A stretch of 64,000 nt of DNA, from NCBI GenBank assembly GCA_963837355.1, contig CAWIMY010000003.1:1-64000 (forward strand), read 5' to 3'. Below, piece by piece: positions 18,001 to 24,492 of this stretch; within the stretch, counting starts at the first letter, position 1; every line of letters starts with the position of its first letter. Source of the DNA: Aureispira sp963837355. GTDB lineage: Bacteria; Bacteroidota; Bacteroidia; Chitinophagales; Saprospiraceae. The position numbers were made by a program, and so were the translations under genes. The notes under the pieces are model-generated. The model did no database searches. It saw nothing but the letters and a program-made list of their open reading frames with translations, and was not told the origin of the DNA.

Positions 18001-18785
18001 TTCACTACTCCTGTGTATACAGACTCTCCTCGGTAAGGCTGCTCCCCTGCCGTATAATTGATCCAAGTTACTGGAGCGGCATGATAGATTGCTTCTTCTA
18101 ATAGCAAAGTACCTTCATTATTTTTTATGCGTATCAGAAGGTGGACCTCCTCCACAAAAAGCCCTGTGTCCGTATCTGTAGGAGGCGAAAAAGAAAGTTC
18201 ATAACTACCTTGCGCATCTGTAGTTGCACTTTGTAAGAAAGCACCTGCACCACGTAAGGATTTTTCCCATACCTCTATGGTAGCCCCGCTAAGAGCAGTC
18301 CAGTTAGCATCATGCAGTTGTCCTTTTACAAAGTAGAATGCTTTTGAATAGGCTTCTTGTAAAGCCTGCTCGGTAGCCAAATCCACGGTGCCTGTTATAG
18401 GAAGTAGTTCGGCTTTTTGAAAGTTGCGAACAGCAGCCGTAGTACCGACTCCATATTGTTTGTTTTGATATTCTGAAAGCGGCAAGTCATATCGCAGTGG
18501 ACGCAACCAATCGTGTAAGACTCTGATATAGACAGGATCACTGTATTTTTTGTCTACCAATAGGGAGTTGAGCATATTGACAACGGCATCACTCATATCG
18601 GGCTCGTTGCTCAGATCATTGGTTTGTTGTAGGTAGTGGATGTAATTGAGTACAGGTTCTGGAACAACTCCAGATTCATAAGTACTAATTTCAAAGAGTT
18701 CTCCGCGAAGGTATCCTGTTACGGCAGTCAAATTTTCTAACTGGGAGAGGTTTTCAGAATTAAAGGGACGCTCAATGGCTTGCAT
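9048..18785 (-). CDS. TcA-type insecticidal toxin complex component (injection channel)
   Basis: An intact 3245-residue protein, longer than the usual ~2500-residue TcA. The N-terminus has a peptidoglycan-binding-like module (residues ~106-147, YGVGTTAAVRNFQ) and a transthyretin-like beta-sandwich (~152-230). The conserved FCGCVHCRSVYSPAAYLTDL motif of TcA/VRP1 proteins follows. Towards the C-terminus are the FNPLGVDATNG region, long coiled-coil helices that form the TcA channel (near AEKDLVVHKKQIDNAETEL), and the TcB-binding end (ISDVVFHMRYTAREAG), after which there is an extra C-terminal domain. TcA pentamers bind a target membrane and inject the TcB-TcC cargo. An 11-serine run at residues 1834-1844 is encoded by a pure triplet repeat. 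It is first in the operon. Confidence 0.93.
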   Translation of the reverse strand: MQAIERPFNSENLSQLENLTAVTGYLRGELFEISTYESGVVPEPVLNYIHYLQQTNDLSNEPDMSDAVVNMLNSLLVDKKYSDPVYIRVLHDWLRPLRYDLPLSEYQNKQYGVGTTAAVRNFQKAELLPITGTVDLATEQALQEAYSKAFYFVKGQLHDANWTALSGATIEVWEKSLRGAGAFLQSATTDAQGSYELSFSPPTDTDTGLFVEEVHLLIRIKNNEGTLLLEEAIYHAAPVTWINYTAGEQPYRGESVYTGVVNQLTPYLEGIPIHQLEESDQHQDVTYLYQKTGVPIQTILQLYFAERVALEWSEVPASVLFAFFRQHLPSMLPSYLLPDEPNEWNNWSENLTETLTSAVPLMHVELQQRALERAIQNNVIPLADQQNKTAILQRLDELRLEYAKQSPLIAGSLSLNELLKETGLNLAQKDSLAIAFAKTQRLDAPTIEKWYEEALISEEERQKVEQELQLAALGIYDTAVIQRLREGYDLEGFSAFVYQVSDFAKWTYQDWENLDFDPDDPTGDLVQRSAALAPTVAAIAALQRDGEHELEHLNTLATLVDEQQLLSLQGVPIDTYLQEKGLELSQAVINELKLIQRVQHLAPRADLVPTLLGARIHSAYQAHRLGKAQLEQMYTLAGVDTSLAPIYAARTATIAANTLSTLAGVSASYGLLGGGGITPASITPLPNLEDLFGNNDFCGCVHCRSVYSPAAYLTDLLHWLESKPDKTGNQSALELLLERRPDLEHILLNCKNANTPMPYIDLVAEVLEYAISPTTSYEKRNTTWQAAELKARSEYRLDAVYERFAQLPSASNYRPYASYNGFNIWQTQVHLFLEKLGITSSQFTELLSPPNLGYLERAAATFELPSHEAVAITTPHADVDQLTSPNRNVAALLHDHQLSYEELLMLLQGEYTNSGKAMSIEPEGSCDLDALLIANMTAVELDRWWRFLRLWKYTNWTIWELDHLIMHPKVGNGILNSYGLERLATFYRLQKRLGRKTYEILGMMGDLDTSGRYNSDGDLVPSFYESIFYNRLLDDSQRVFFDKNNLTLQLALGSITSGQIAYLAAALSMTSTQIETLLTFPQQGQWTQVIPQRIHQLSAAQEGLGLLYAYANLAKYLRLSVEELKNYLRLLIDIADPMAGLNELEAFLDNYEALRASGINARELLFLLSGSALEGYQPSETKIHKWQDDLYEEVGTAYDKAMIAKQTEEEVLQDLLKQTGTFETQEVVETFLEVLYQTTDGRFTNNWTTSDRSNYLNTDLTLLFAYTDSAALDQLKEDLDLTNGSISAAIATIKVILHRRLHSAVVVNYLADLWEAPTDVLAYLLDDAHPTLGQAARHRLMEAPPVGNAGTAHPIATVATGSSVPTSSTPPAPASFTTIYRRLLKYVFWAKAWRLSGADLEQLETAAANLPALTVATLPLSNSGNTVSYTAIPQVMEYLNTAQWVRFAQQYNIPIADLVKAILTLDTTSDTNDFLEAIAAWTGWEVDDLTAMHQHFQWTPTNYMTELGHWQHWNQTMQLLQQLRVSAGEALGWLSLYDTSNSNYFAQQRLIAQQIQNAVRQASTPKQWLLIQQEIQDQIRLQKRDALVAYARNYDAQGNRVYYSTEDLYHLHLIDPQMSACQLTSRIKQAISAVQLYVQRCRLGLEQDYIQVTENDGWAQWEWMQNYRVWEANRKVFLYPENWIEPSLRDNKSELFKQFEGEVLQQEVTSKHIETALQNYLVRLNEIANLEIMSLARESSTNKNVTHFLARTREHPAIYYYRNVDNDTMQWTGWEKLSFDIQGEHPVLQIYNNRLHVFWLQIIEQPEKLVVSHQDTIGEVNSGTDTLGRITIASSSSSSSSSSSEANPSAASRELPNYKNIQLAWSVLNYDGWSTQKISKKKLIHPWPRPDYALHLRPRHKGSDIWVDLYVSPSPEFNNNVFYNQFEDKYETMTDTRYDSSISPVAWHSSSFVFDGFVREVKLFAVAGSYWTKQLIGSPTTTTIEKWDENAPLWIDEIQEDANSNVEYITNLGKFKQYVSSEKSDLLKIINENLDLGRAEDYVKDISCQYDDTAQAHKITLHVKYWINNYYSAWLVHNIDEWNNVFANGDMYNSAVRPWINTSTTSYGSVNTQGATYIKMNNRMFDSYQHVYHNYGQDGRVINQLLDSEHAGDLPIISGARYSFNKIIPTIKRESGIIAPLTDTEHGTEFSPFMQAGSYREGYELTVPMEDTFYRSQLGNYFTVASSSYNTFYVKGNRTQNTAYLLYHPLARRVQQVLTSQGKAALYDRSLQYEKGDSISNNYTIISTVFEDSVEHINFNLHDGYALYNWEVFFHIPFLVATELSKNQRFEEAMGWFHCIFNPLGVDATNGTLSPASDVSRYWITKPFYERTQTDYLVQQIQNLLSGVLSDTTQRAIAQWKKHPFQPHVIARMRSVAYQKAVVMKYIDNLLAWGDQLFRQETLESINQAGLMYTLAAELLGDRPKTVESKTATDLDYKEIKADLDDYLSNTVLNDNLVISILQSNAVLPNDSDPIPSYSLPNNTQYFCIPHNEKLLGYWDMVADRLFKIRHCMNIDGRVRQLPLFAPPIDPALLVSAVANGVDINSVLQDLATPKSDYKYRPLSRLATQFCSEVKALGQSLLSALQSRDAEGMALLQTGNATKVLNASIGLKKLQIEEAQENILSLEQSKQAALHRQNFYGNRSYISWQESVALSKNKEALGLSHTAAAIQSITTGVVGIPDVQASVGIAAALTTEVVNGTKLAYALTLASNITDRALNIINQEAGLIATKANYDRRQEEWDFQAELAKRDIEQIEQQIAAAKIRVAIAEKDLVVHKKQIDNAETELAYLQSKYTNQQLYSWMVGQLSKIYRQAYDLAFDIAKRAEKSLNYELGLPLETPRIIQHGYWDSLRKGLLAGDQLMLALHQLEDKYVQLNKRELELTKHLSLHQWAPDALLQLKTTGKCQLHIPEWWFDLDYPGHYLRRIKALTISIPCVVGPNTNVNCKVTLSRHALRRESIIKGADYADALNFDQRYDSHTMATSSGQNDAGVFELNFNDERFLPFEGLGVISTWELQLPDYAQFAYKSISDVVFHMRYTAREAGSVTVNAAKAHLRTQLATAASQEPPSILISAQEAFPTAWHLFKYPNSDSTATPYGLDLDIHQYLYPYFTSLLGTPKIVGGMVGVVRNADSPATTVNLSIKAPSVTNPVASVPITIDTNTHYGTHDLGLIDESGIDTWTITAATSTDAQAIENIYFLLVYQLPV
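13254..13286 (-). repeat. TCT triplet microsatellite, 11 copies, inside tcA
   Basis: Eleven identical TCT serine codons in a row on the minus strand. Slippage would change the length of a polyserine linker in steps of one residue without breaking the frame. Confidence 0.9.
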
Positions 18786-19103
18786 GGTTTTAGTTTTTAT
18801 GTTGCATTATTGACAATATAGCAATGATAAAAAGCAAGAATTACTTTTCATCCAAATTTAAAAACGCAGATTTCAGAAAAAGCGTCAATAAATATGGACG
18901 AAGCCCTATTTTATGAAAATTTAAAATAATAATATGATTACCATCGAATAGTTTACCTATCCAATCGCTCTAAATTACAGTTAGCACCCTAAATAGTTTC
19001 AAAATAAAAATTTATAAAAAAACAACACCTTCGGGAACTCTAAATAACAGAACTGCTATTCTCTTCTCCAAAAAGCCTCTATCTTTCTGACGGCTATTAG
19101 AGG

Positions 19104-19127
19104 TTACGAATGGGATTGTATAGAGAT
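19104..19127 (+). repeat. 24-bp dispersed repeat copy
   Basis: Identical over 24 bases, in reverse orientation, to 26969-26992 in the inverted-repeat element at 26811-27001; similarity continues with gaps for about 10 further bases. Confidence 0.75.
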
Positions 19128-19483
19128 AAAAAGAGAAAATCCGAACCCAGGTTGCGTAAACAACAAAGGCTCAGCGTAGCTAAGTAGGACAAAATAGCCG
19201 TTTTTTAGAGGGAAAGCTTTTAGGTCGCTTTGCTCCTGAGGGCTGCGCTTTTAGCTAGGAGACTACTTATAATGTGGGTGCGGCTTAGGGGGGCGCTCCT
19301 TTCAATCGTGAGCGGGCAGCCCTGTTGGTGCAAGGCAACAAACCGCTCGTTCCCTTCGGTCATGCTTAAGTTTGTTTCTTTTTTTCGGTACCACGAACTA
19401 CAAACGAAGCGCTCACGCAGTAAGTAGCAGCGTAGCTAATGGAAAAAAAGAAAAGACAAGTTACGGACACCACAACTGATAAT

Positions 19484-19497
19484 AACTTCTGTTACAC
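19484..19497 (-). repeat. copy of the foldback-element end sequence
   Basis: The 14 bases AACTTCTGTTACAC, followed by GGTA, match the right inverted terminus of the element at 57954-58266 including flanking bases. No matching left end is seen, so this is a solo end or a degraded copy. Confidence 0.5.
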
Positions 19498-19623
19498 GGT
19501 ATTCAGTGCCCATCCTTTGTTGCTCAAAGACCTTTGTATTTATTTCCCATCTAAAAAAGCGCAAAAAGTATGCGCTACTTACTGCACGGTCAACAGTTCA
19601 TTCGGTCAACGTATACGACCTTT

Positions 19624-20373
19624 TTAGAAACCTCTCCTAGACACCTCTGAACACACTACTGCCGCTGCACAAGCCACATTCAAAGACTCTACACCTTTCG
19701 CCATTGGAATACTAAAATGCTGGGTCGTCAAAGCCTCCGTCGATTGGGATACGCCTGCCGACTCATTGCCCAATACAAAAATACTGCGTGGAGCAAACTC
19801 GGCCTCATAAATAGAACTGCCCTGTTCACCCGACAAAGCGTAAATAGCAAATCCCTTTTCTTTGGCTTTTTTCAACACAGGCGTTAAGCGCTCGCATTTG
19901 AGTAGACGACTCTTGAAGACTACCCCTGCCGAGGCTTTGATGACAAACGCATCCAGCTTAGCGCTGCCCTTGCGGGGCAACAAAATACCATCGAGGCTGA
20001 GGGCCGTTGCCGTACGGATGATAAGGCCGACGTTAGCGGGCGTGGTAATGCCGTCAAGGGCGAGAAAAGTACAGCGCGCTGGCAAATCGTCTTGTAGGGT
20101 ATTTAAGGCATCGTCCATGTAGGGCGTATGCACATCTGCTGCAACACCTTGATCTTGCTTGGGATGCTTGGATAGGCGCGATACTTCCGTAGCATCCATG
20201 CGAACCACGGGCACTTGGCGTTCTTCGCAAGCCACTAGAATTTCTTTGATAATGTCGCCTTTGGCCTTACGGTCTAAAACCACTTTAGCAATGGATAATT
20301 CAGGTTGAGCCAGTAATTCTAGGACAGGTTTGCGGCCATAGATGGTCAAAAATTGATCTCTAGGATGTTTCAT
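19624..20373 (-). CDS. SpoU/TrmH-family RNA 2'-O-methyltransferase (RlmB-like)
   Basis: A 249-residue SPOUT methylase. The N-terminal substrate-binding domain opens with the typical IYGRKPVLELL. The knotted catalytic domain shows motif 1 (LDGITTPANVGLIIRTA), motif 2 (IFVLGNESAGVS) and motif 3 (SIPMAKGVESLNVACAAAVV), which bind S-adenosylmethionine and form the trefoil knot. It methylates a ribose in rRNA or tRNA; RlmB (23S G2251) is the nearest well-known relative, but the exact site cannot be read from sequence. The start is the ATG at 20373: an ATG 39 bases upstream would add a hydrophobic leader and overlap the terminator hairpin of the upstream gene. Confidence 0.88.
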   Translation of the reverse strand: MKHPRDQFLTIYGRKPVLELLAQPELSIAKVVLDRKAKGDIIKEILVACEERQVPVVRMDATEVSRLSKHPKQDQGVAADVHTPYMDDALNTLQDDLPARCTFLALDGITTPANVGLIIRTATALSLDGILLPRKGSAKLDAFVIKASAGVVFKSRLLKCERLTPVLKKAKEKGFAIYALSGEQGSSIYEAEFAPRSIFVLGNESAGVSQSTEALTTQHFSIPMAKGVESLNVACAAAVVCSEVSRRGF

Positions 20374-20395
20374 AAGTAGAAAAAGCAGCAGGATT

Positions 20396-20432
20396 AAAAA
20401 AAGCTGTTCCAACCCGAGGGCTAGAACAGCTT
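20396..20432 (-). terminator. Rho-independent terminator of the methyltransferase gene
   Basis: A perfect 9-bp stem (AAGCTGTTC/GAACAGCTT) followed on the minus strand by seven T. It lies 24 bases after the stop of the 20456-21646 gene. Confidence 0.88.
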
Positions 20433-20455
20433 TACTATATTACAGGGAGTTGGAA

Positions 20456-21646
20456 TTAGGCGTCTGCCATTTCTCCTTCTCTAGAAACTTTTTTGAAACC
20501 AGATTGCTCGCCAATACCTACGTTTTGGGCACCGATGAAACGCGCTCTGTTAAAGTTGTTCAAGTTTTTGTAGGCTACGATTTGGTAAGCCGTCGAACCA
20601 CCGTGCTTAGCGATGATGGTAGACCAAGCCAAGAAGATTTCGTACATACGGAAAGTTTCCTGACCGTATTTTTCTAGTACTTTATCTTTGTTAGACATCC
20701 AGTTGTCATACCAGTAGTTGATGGTTTTAGAGTAGTGGATACCAATGTTCTCTACCGAGTGAATTTCGAAACCTACTTTCTCCATACGCGTCAAATCCCA
20801 GCTAATAGGCATAGAAGCATCGGCACCAGAGAAGATGTATTCGTTCATAAACAAGCCCCAAACCAAATCTTCTTGGTTTGGTTCACGGAACAAGCTGTCA
20901 CGCTCTCTCAAACAAGCAATTTGCATGTAGAAGATTCCATCGTCTTCTAGCATATCGTAGCATTGTTTCATGAACTTCTTGAAGTTCTTGATACCTACGT
21001 GCTCGGCCATTTCCAAACAAGTGATCTTGTCGTATTTTTTCATTGGGATATCACGGTAGTCCATTACTTTAACTTGCGCTTTATCCTCAACACCGTATTC
21101 TTCGATCTGCTTTTGTGCCCATTCTGCTCCAGCAGGAGCGATAGTAACACCTGTAGTTTCAGCACCGTAGTACTTAGCCATGTGGGCAATCAATGTACCC
21201 CATCCACATCCAATATCCAACAAGGTTTCCCCTTCTTTCAATTGAATTTTTTGAGCGATGATGTCCATTTTGTTATCCTGTGCCTGCTCCAACGTTTCGT
21301 TTTCGTCCGTGAAGTAACAGCTCGTGTAAATCATTCTCTCTCCTAAGAACCAGTTGAACAAGTCATTCTGGTTGTCGTAGTGACTTCTGATGATGCGGGT
21401 ATCTTGCTCTTGAGAGTGCGATATAACCTCAGGAATCATGCGTGTTACAAAAAACTTGTAGTGGTGTCCTACGTAATCGAACGTAAAGATTTCATCCTTG
21501 TTCCATAACATCTCTAGCAAGTCAGTATTGATGTCTACTTTACCAGCCATGTAATCTTCGATGAAGTGGCCAATAGATACTTTTTGATTGTTGTATCGAG
21601 CAGCAACACTTCTGCTTTTGACTTCAACAAAATCTGAAATTCTCAT
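20456..21646 (-). CDS. CFA-synthase superfamily methyltransferase resembling fungal sphingolipid C9-methyltransferase
   Basis: A 396-residue SAM-dependent methylase of the cyclopropane-fatty-acid synthase superfamily. Visible are RSHYDNQNDLFNWFLGERM, ETLEQAQDNK, SAM motif I LLDIGCGWGTL, DYRDIP, KITCLEMAEHVGI, GLFMNEYIFSGADAS and GIHYSKTINYWYDNW. As I remember the families, several of these (the CLEMAEHVG and GADAS segments, the WGLFMN region and the C-terminal STII block) are closer to fungal sphingolipid C9-methyltransferases than to E. coli Cfa. Fungal enzymes carry N-terminal membrane helices; this one has none. The likely role is methylation of an unsaturated lipid chain, possibly a sphingoid base. 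It is monocistronic with its own terminator. Confidence 0.8.
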   Translation of the reverse strand: MRISDFVEVKSRSVAARYNNQKVSIGHFIEDYMAGKVDINTDLLEMLWNKDEIFTFDYVGHHYKFFVTRMIPEVISHSQEQDTRIIRSHYDNQNDLFNWFLGERMIYTSCYFTDENETLEQAQDNKMDIIAQKIQLKEGETLLDIGCGWGTLIAHMAKYYGAETTGVTIAPAGAEWAQKQIEEYGVEDKAQVKVMDYRDIPMKKYDKITCLEMAEHVGIKNFKKFMKQCYDMLEDDGIFYMQIACLRERDSLFREPNQEDLVWGLFMNEYIFSGADASMPISWDLTRMEKVGFEIHSVENIGIHYSKTINYWYDNWMSNKDKVLEKYGQETFRMYEIFLAWSTIIAKHGGSTAYQIVAYKNLNNFNRARFIGAQNVGIGEQSGFKKVSREGEMADA

Positions 21647-22014
21647 TCTTTAAAATGATTTTTTAGTGAAAAAAATAATAGAACGTTAAAACATCCACCT
21701 CTATGATGCGTTATGCAAGCACTTCCCCCATTTGCTCAAAAATAAAAGTTCCCTCCTTCTAAACATCACTGTTCTTCTTACAGGAAGCCTTTTCATTAAA
21801 CAACTACTACTAAACTAGTTGAAGGCGTTATTCGGCTTGCAAAGCCACGTTATTCTCTCGTTGTGTCCAAACGTTTTAATCGGTTTTGCTGGGTGACTGG
21901 TCTAATTTTGCACAAATTTAGGGCATTAAATCTTATTATTACAACAAACAACAGGATTTATTAAGGAAGTTGTGTGAACAATCTTCCGCGCACCCCTACA
22001 GAATTGTCGGTCAC
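21647..22014. other. divergent intergenic region between methyltransferase and histidine kinase genes
   Basis: No gene is seen. A TAATTTTG box at 21903-21910 fits the Bacteroidota -7 consensus TAnnTTTG and could drive the kinase gene on the plus strand; no well-spaced -33 TTTG was found, so this is tentative. The promoter for the minus-strand methyltransferase must also lie here. Confidence 0.4.
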
Positions 22015-23115
22015 ATGGCTTCATCGTTTACTCCCACCCTCCTACAAAAAAGCTCCGAATACCTCTCCAAAAAAGGCGTATACCACGGCTTGGTTTGGAT
22101 GACGTATGTGCTGGTCTTGTTACTGCTAGACAGCAACCAAGGAGGCTTTTTATTGTCCTTCCGAAATACGGTTATTCACGTGTTCTTTTTGATGGTCATT
22201 GTGTATTTTAACTACGGCTATCTCATTCCCCGTTACCTTTCTCAAAAACGCTTTTTGACCTATTTGGTGCTGTTATTTACAACAGCGGTGGTTATTATGC
22301 CCATAGAAATGATTTGCTTGTATTGGAATATTGCAGGCAATGATAACCTAGATGCGCAACTGGAATTATTGACCAAAAAGTCGGGGCATTTTATCTTTCT
22401 TTTTCTCACCCTCATTGTGAGTACCCTGCTCAAAATCACCAAAGAATGGCTCCTACAACAAGCCGTTCAAAAAGACCTAGAAAATAAGAATTTGCAGTCC
22501 GAACTCAGCTTCTTAAAGTCTCAAATTAACCCGCATTTTTTATTCAATACGCTCAACAGCCTTTATGCATTGACCTTAAAAAAATCTGATAAAGCCCCTG
22601 AATTGGTCTTGCAACTCTCCGATATGATGCGTTACATGCTGTACAAAAGCAATGAAAAAGAGGTCCCCTTAGAGCAAGAAATTCGCTATATTGAAAATTA
22701 CCTAGCACTAGAACGCACCCGCTACGGCGATAAAGCGCGCATTGAATTTGATTATGTGGGCGAACCCGTTGGTCTATATCGTGTAGCTCCCTTGCTATTT
22801 ATTACGTTTCTAGAAAACAGCTTCAAACATGGCTTAAGTCAGAGCATTGAGCATGGCTTCGTGGAGTGTTTCATCTATACAGAAGATGGATTGATCGATT
22901 ATACCCTACAAAACAGCAAAACCACGGAGCGGGATGAGAACTATTTTCAAGGCGGAATCGGTTTAGTTAATGTAAAACGTCGCTTAGAGTTGATTTATCC
23001 AAAGCGCTACCAGCTGGATATTCATGAGACGGAAGACATCTATGTGGTCAATTTGAAAATATACGATGCCAAGATCCGTTCAGCCGAAACCGTTTCCAAG
23101 GCGGATAAAGTTTAG
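22015..23115 (+). CDS. LytS/YehU-type sensor histidine kinase
   Basis: A 366-residue membrane kinase. Four transmembrane segments fill residues ~25-145 (for example WMTYVLVLLLL, VIHVFFLMVIVYF, FIFLFLTLIVSTLL), a coiled stretch follows, then the His_kinase domain with the phosphoacceptor in LKSQINPHFLFNTLNSL. The HATPase part has LLFITFLENSFKHGL (N box) and QGGIGLVNVKRRLEL (G box). It pairs with the LytTR regulator 75 bases downstream. The start is the ATG at 22015; an upstream in-frame TTG at 21970 is less likely. The signal sensed is unknown because there is no extracellular domain of note. Confidence 0.9.
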   Translation: MASSFTPTLLQKSSEYLSKKGVYHGLVWMTYVLVLLLLDSNQGGFLLSFRNTVIHVFFLMVIVYFNYGYLIPRYLSQKRFLTYLVLLFTTAVVIMPIEMICLYWNIAGNDNLDAQLELLTKKSGHFIFLFLTLIVSTLLKITKEWLLQQAVQKDLENKNLQSELSFLKSQINPHFLFNTLNSLYALTLKKSDKAPELVLQLSDMMRYMLYKSNEKEVPLEQEIRYIENYLALERTRYGDKARIEFDYVGEPVGLYRVAPLLFITFLENSFKHGLSQSIEHGFVECFIYTEDGLIDYTLQNSKTTERDENYFQGGIGLVNVKRRLELIYPKRYQLDIHETEDIYVVNLKIYDAKIRSAETVSKADKV

Positions 23116-23189
23116 TATTTGGATAAACTTTCCTTGATTTTGCTGTGACAATCCCTTATCTTTATTAACCTCCTTTTAAAAGCTTTAGT

Positions 23190-23900
23190 ATGAATGTTAT
23201 TCTTGTAGACGATGAACCGCTAGCACAAGAAGTGGTAGAAACCCATATCAGTAAATTTCCGAGCCTCCATTTAGTGGCCAAATGCAGCAATGCCGTTGAA
23301 GCGCTTCATGCCCTTCAACAAAACGACATTGATTTGATGTTTTTGGACATTCAAATGCCACAGATTTCGGGTATTGATTTTCTAAAAACCTTGCCCAATC
23401 CGCCCAAAGTAATTTTGACAACGGCATTTTCGGAATATGCGATGGATGGTTATGACCTTAATGTAGTGGACTATTTACTCAAACCCATTTCTTTTGATCG
23501 CTTCGCTAAGGCGGTCAACAAGGCCATTAGTCAAGAATCCAAAGCTTCTGACCAAGAGCCCGTTGGCTCCAGCAAAGACAGTGCAGATTATATTTTTGTC
23601 AAGGCGGATAAGAAACTAATCAAAATCCATTTCAACGATATTTTTTATATCGAAGGCCTGAAAGACTATGTCATTTTACATACCCCTACGGGGCGTGTCG
23701 TGACCTTACAAACCATGAAAAGCCTAGAGACAAAGCTTCCCCAAGACTTATTTATGCGCATTCACCGTTCCTACATTGTCAACTTAGGCAACATTACCAT
23801 CATTGAAGGCAATACCATACAGATCGGTAAAAAAATCATTCCTATTGGTAAAAACTACAAAGATACCTTGTTAGAAATGGTTAACCAAAATCGCCTATAA
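23190..23900 (+). CDS. LytTR-family response regulator
   Basis: A 236-residue regulator. The receiver domain (1-115) has the acidic pair in LVDDEP, the phosphoacceptor Asp53 in MFLDIQMP, and the conserved Lys in YLLKPI. The LytTR DNA-binding domain (~130-234) has DYIFVKADKKLIKI, IFYIEGLKDYVILHT and FMRIHRSYIVNL. It is the partner of the LytS-type kinase just upstream, probably co-transcribed. LytTR proteins bind direct repeats upstream of target genes; no target is evident here. Confidence 0.93.
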   Translation: MNVILVDDEPLAQEVVETHISKFPSLHLVAKCSNAVEALHALQQNDIDLMFLDIQMPQISGIDFLKTLPNPPKVILTTAFSEYAMDGYDLNVVDYLLKPISFDRFAKAVNKAISQESKASDQEPVGSSKDSADYIFVKADKKLIKIHFNDIFYIEGLKDYVILHTPTGRVVTLQTMKSLETKLPQDLFMRIHRSYIVNLGNITIIEGNTIQIGKKIIPIGKNYKDTLLEMVNQNRL

Positions 23901-23994
23901 CTTCCCCAAGATAGCGCATTCCCCCTCTTGACACGTTAGTTATTGTTTCCATTAAACAATTTCTATTCGTTTTCATCTGCCCCCACTTGTTCAC

Positions 23995-24492
23995 ATGGAA
24001 AAAAATCAAAAACTCTACTTATTTCAGTTGGTTAAAGCCCTTTCCGTTTCTGAAAAAGGCTATGTCAAGAAATATTGTGCAAAAAATGGCGCTAGTCCTG
24101 TCTACCTCAAACTCTTAGATGCGATTGACAACCAAGAGGTTTATGACGAAGATAAGCTGAAGCATAAGTTCAAAAAAGAAAAATTTGTCAAGCAATTCTC
24201 AGTCGCCAAAAACTACTTGGCCAAGTCGATCATGCGCAGCTTGAGGGCTTACCATTCTGATTCGAGTAATAACATTCAAGTCCATGAACTGCTTTTAGAA
24301 ATAGAAATTTTATACAACAAACGCCTATTGGGTTTATGTGAGAAAATGCTGAAAAAGGCCAAGAAAATTGTGGAGGATGCCCAATTATACCACCATGTTC
24401 AAGAGTTGTGTTTCTGGGATTTTCGCTTGCACCTGTTGATGCCCTTTGATAGTACCAGACCGATCAACACATGGCCGACAACAAGGCCCTAG
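23995..24492 (+). CDS. N-terminal half of a helical (TPR-like) protein, split by a frameshift
   Basis: A 165-residue helical protein, rich in Lys and Glu, starting MEKNQKLYLFQLVKAL. No enzyme motif is visible. The last ten residues (RPINTWPTTRP) look out of frame, and the overlapping frame at 24471 continues with ADNKALDQQAAQHASEL in the same helical style. One missing base near 24460-24472 would join the two into a 517-residue protein (1553+1 bases is divisible by three). Otherwise these are two overlapping genes. It follows the LytTR gene by 94 bases. Confidence 0.7.
   Translation: MEKNQKLYLFQLVKALSVSEKGYVKKYCAKNGASPVYLKLLDAIDNQEVYDEDKLKHKFKKEKFVKQFSVAKNYLAKSIMRSLRAYHSDSSNNIQVHELLLEIEILYNKRLLGLCEKMLKKAKKIVEDAQLYHHVQELCFWDFRLHLLMPFDSTRPINTWPTTRP

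Larger units (their letters stand above)
18786..19623. other. long intergenic region with dispersed repeat fragments
   Basis: About 840 bases upstream of tcA without a supported gene; the short open frames at 19230-19427 and 19439-19627 have no recognisable protein features. It must hold the tcA promoter, but no clear TAnnTTTG box was found near 18786. Two repeat fragments are present: 19104-19127 (shared with the element at 26811-27001) and 19484-19497 (shared with the ends of the element at 57954-58266). An imperfect T-run/A-run hairpin at about 19376-19456 also recalls that second element. Confidence 0.5.

Noticed and set aside
19230..19627. Two small plus-strand proteins (65 and 62 residues)
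   Set aside because: No homology-like motifs, atypical composition, and they overlap repeat fragments; most likely chance open frames.
20374..20412. N-terminal 13-residue hydrophobic extension of the SpoU methylase
   Set aside because: It overlaps the upstream gene's terminator, and the family begins near the second ATG.
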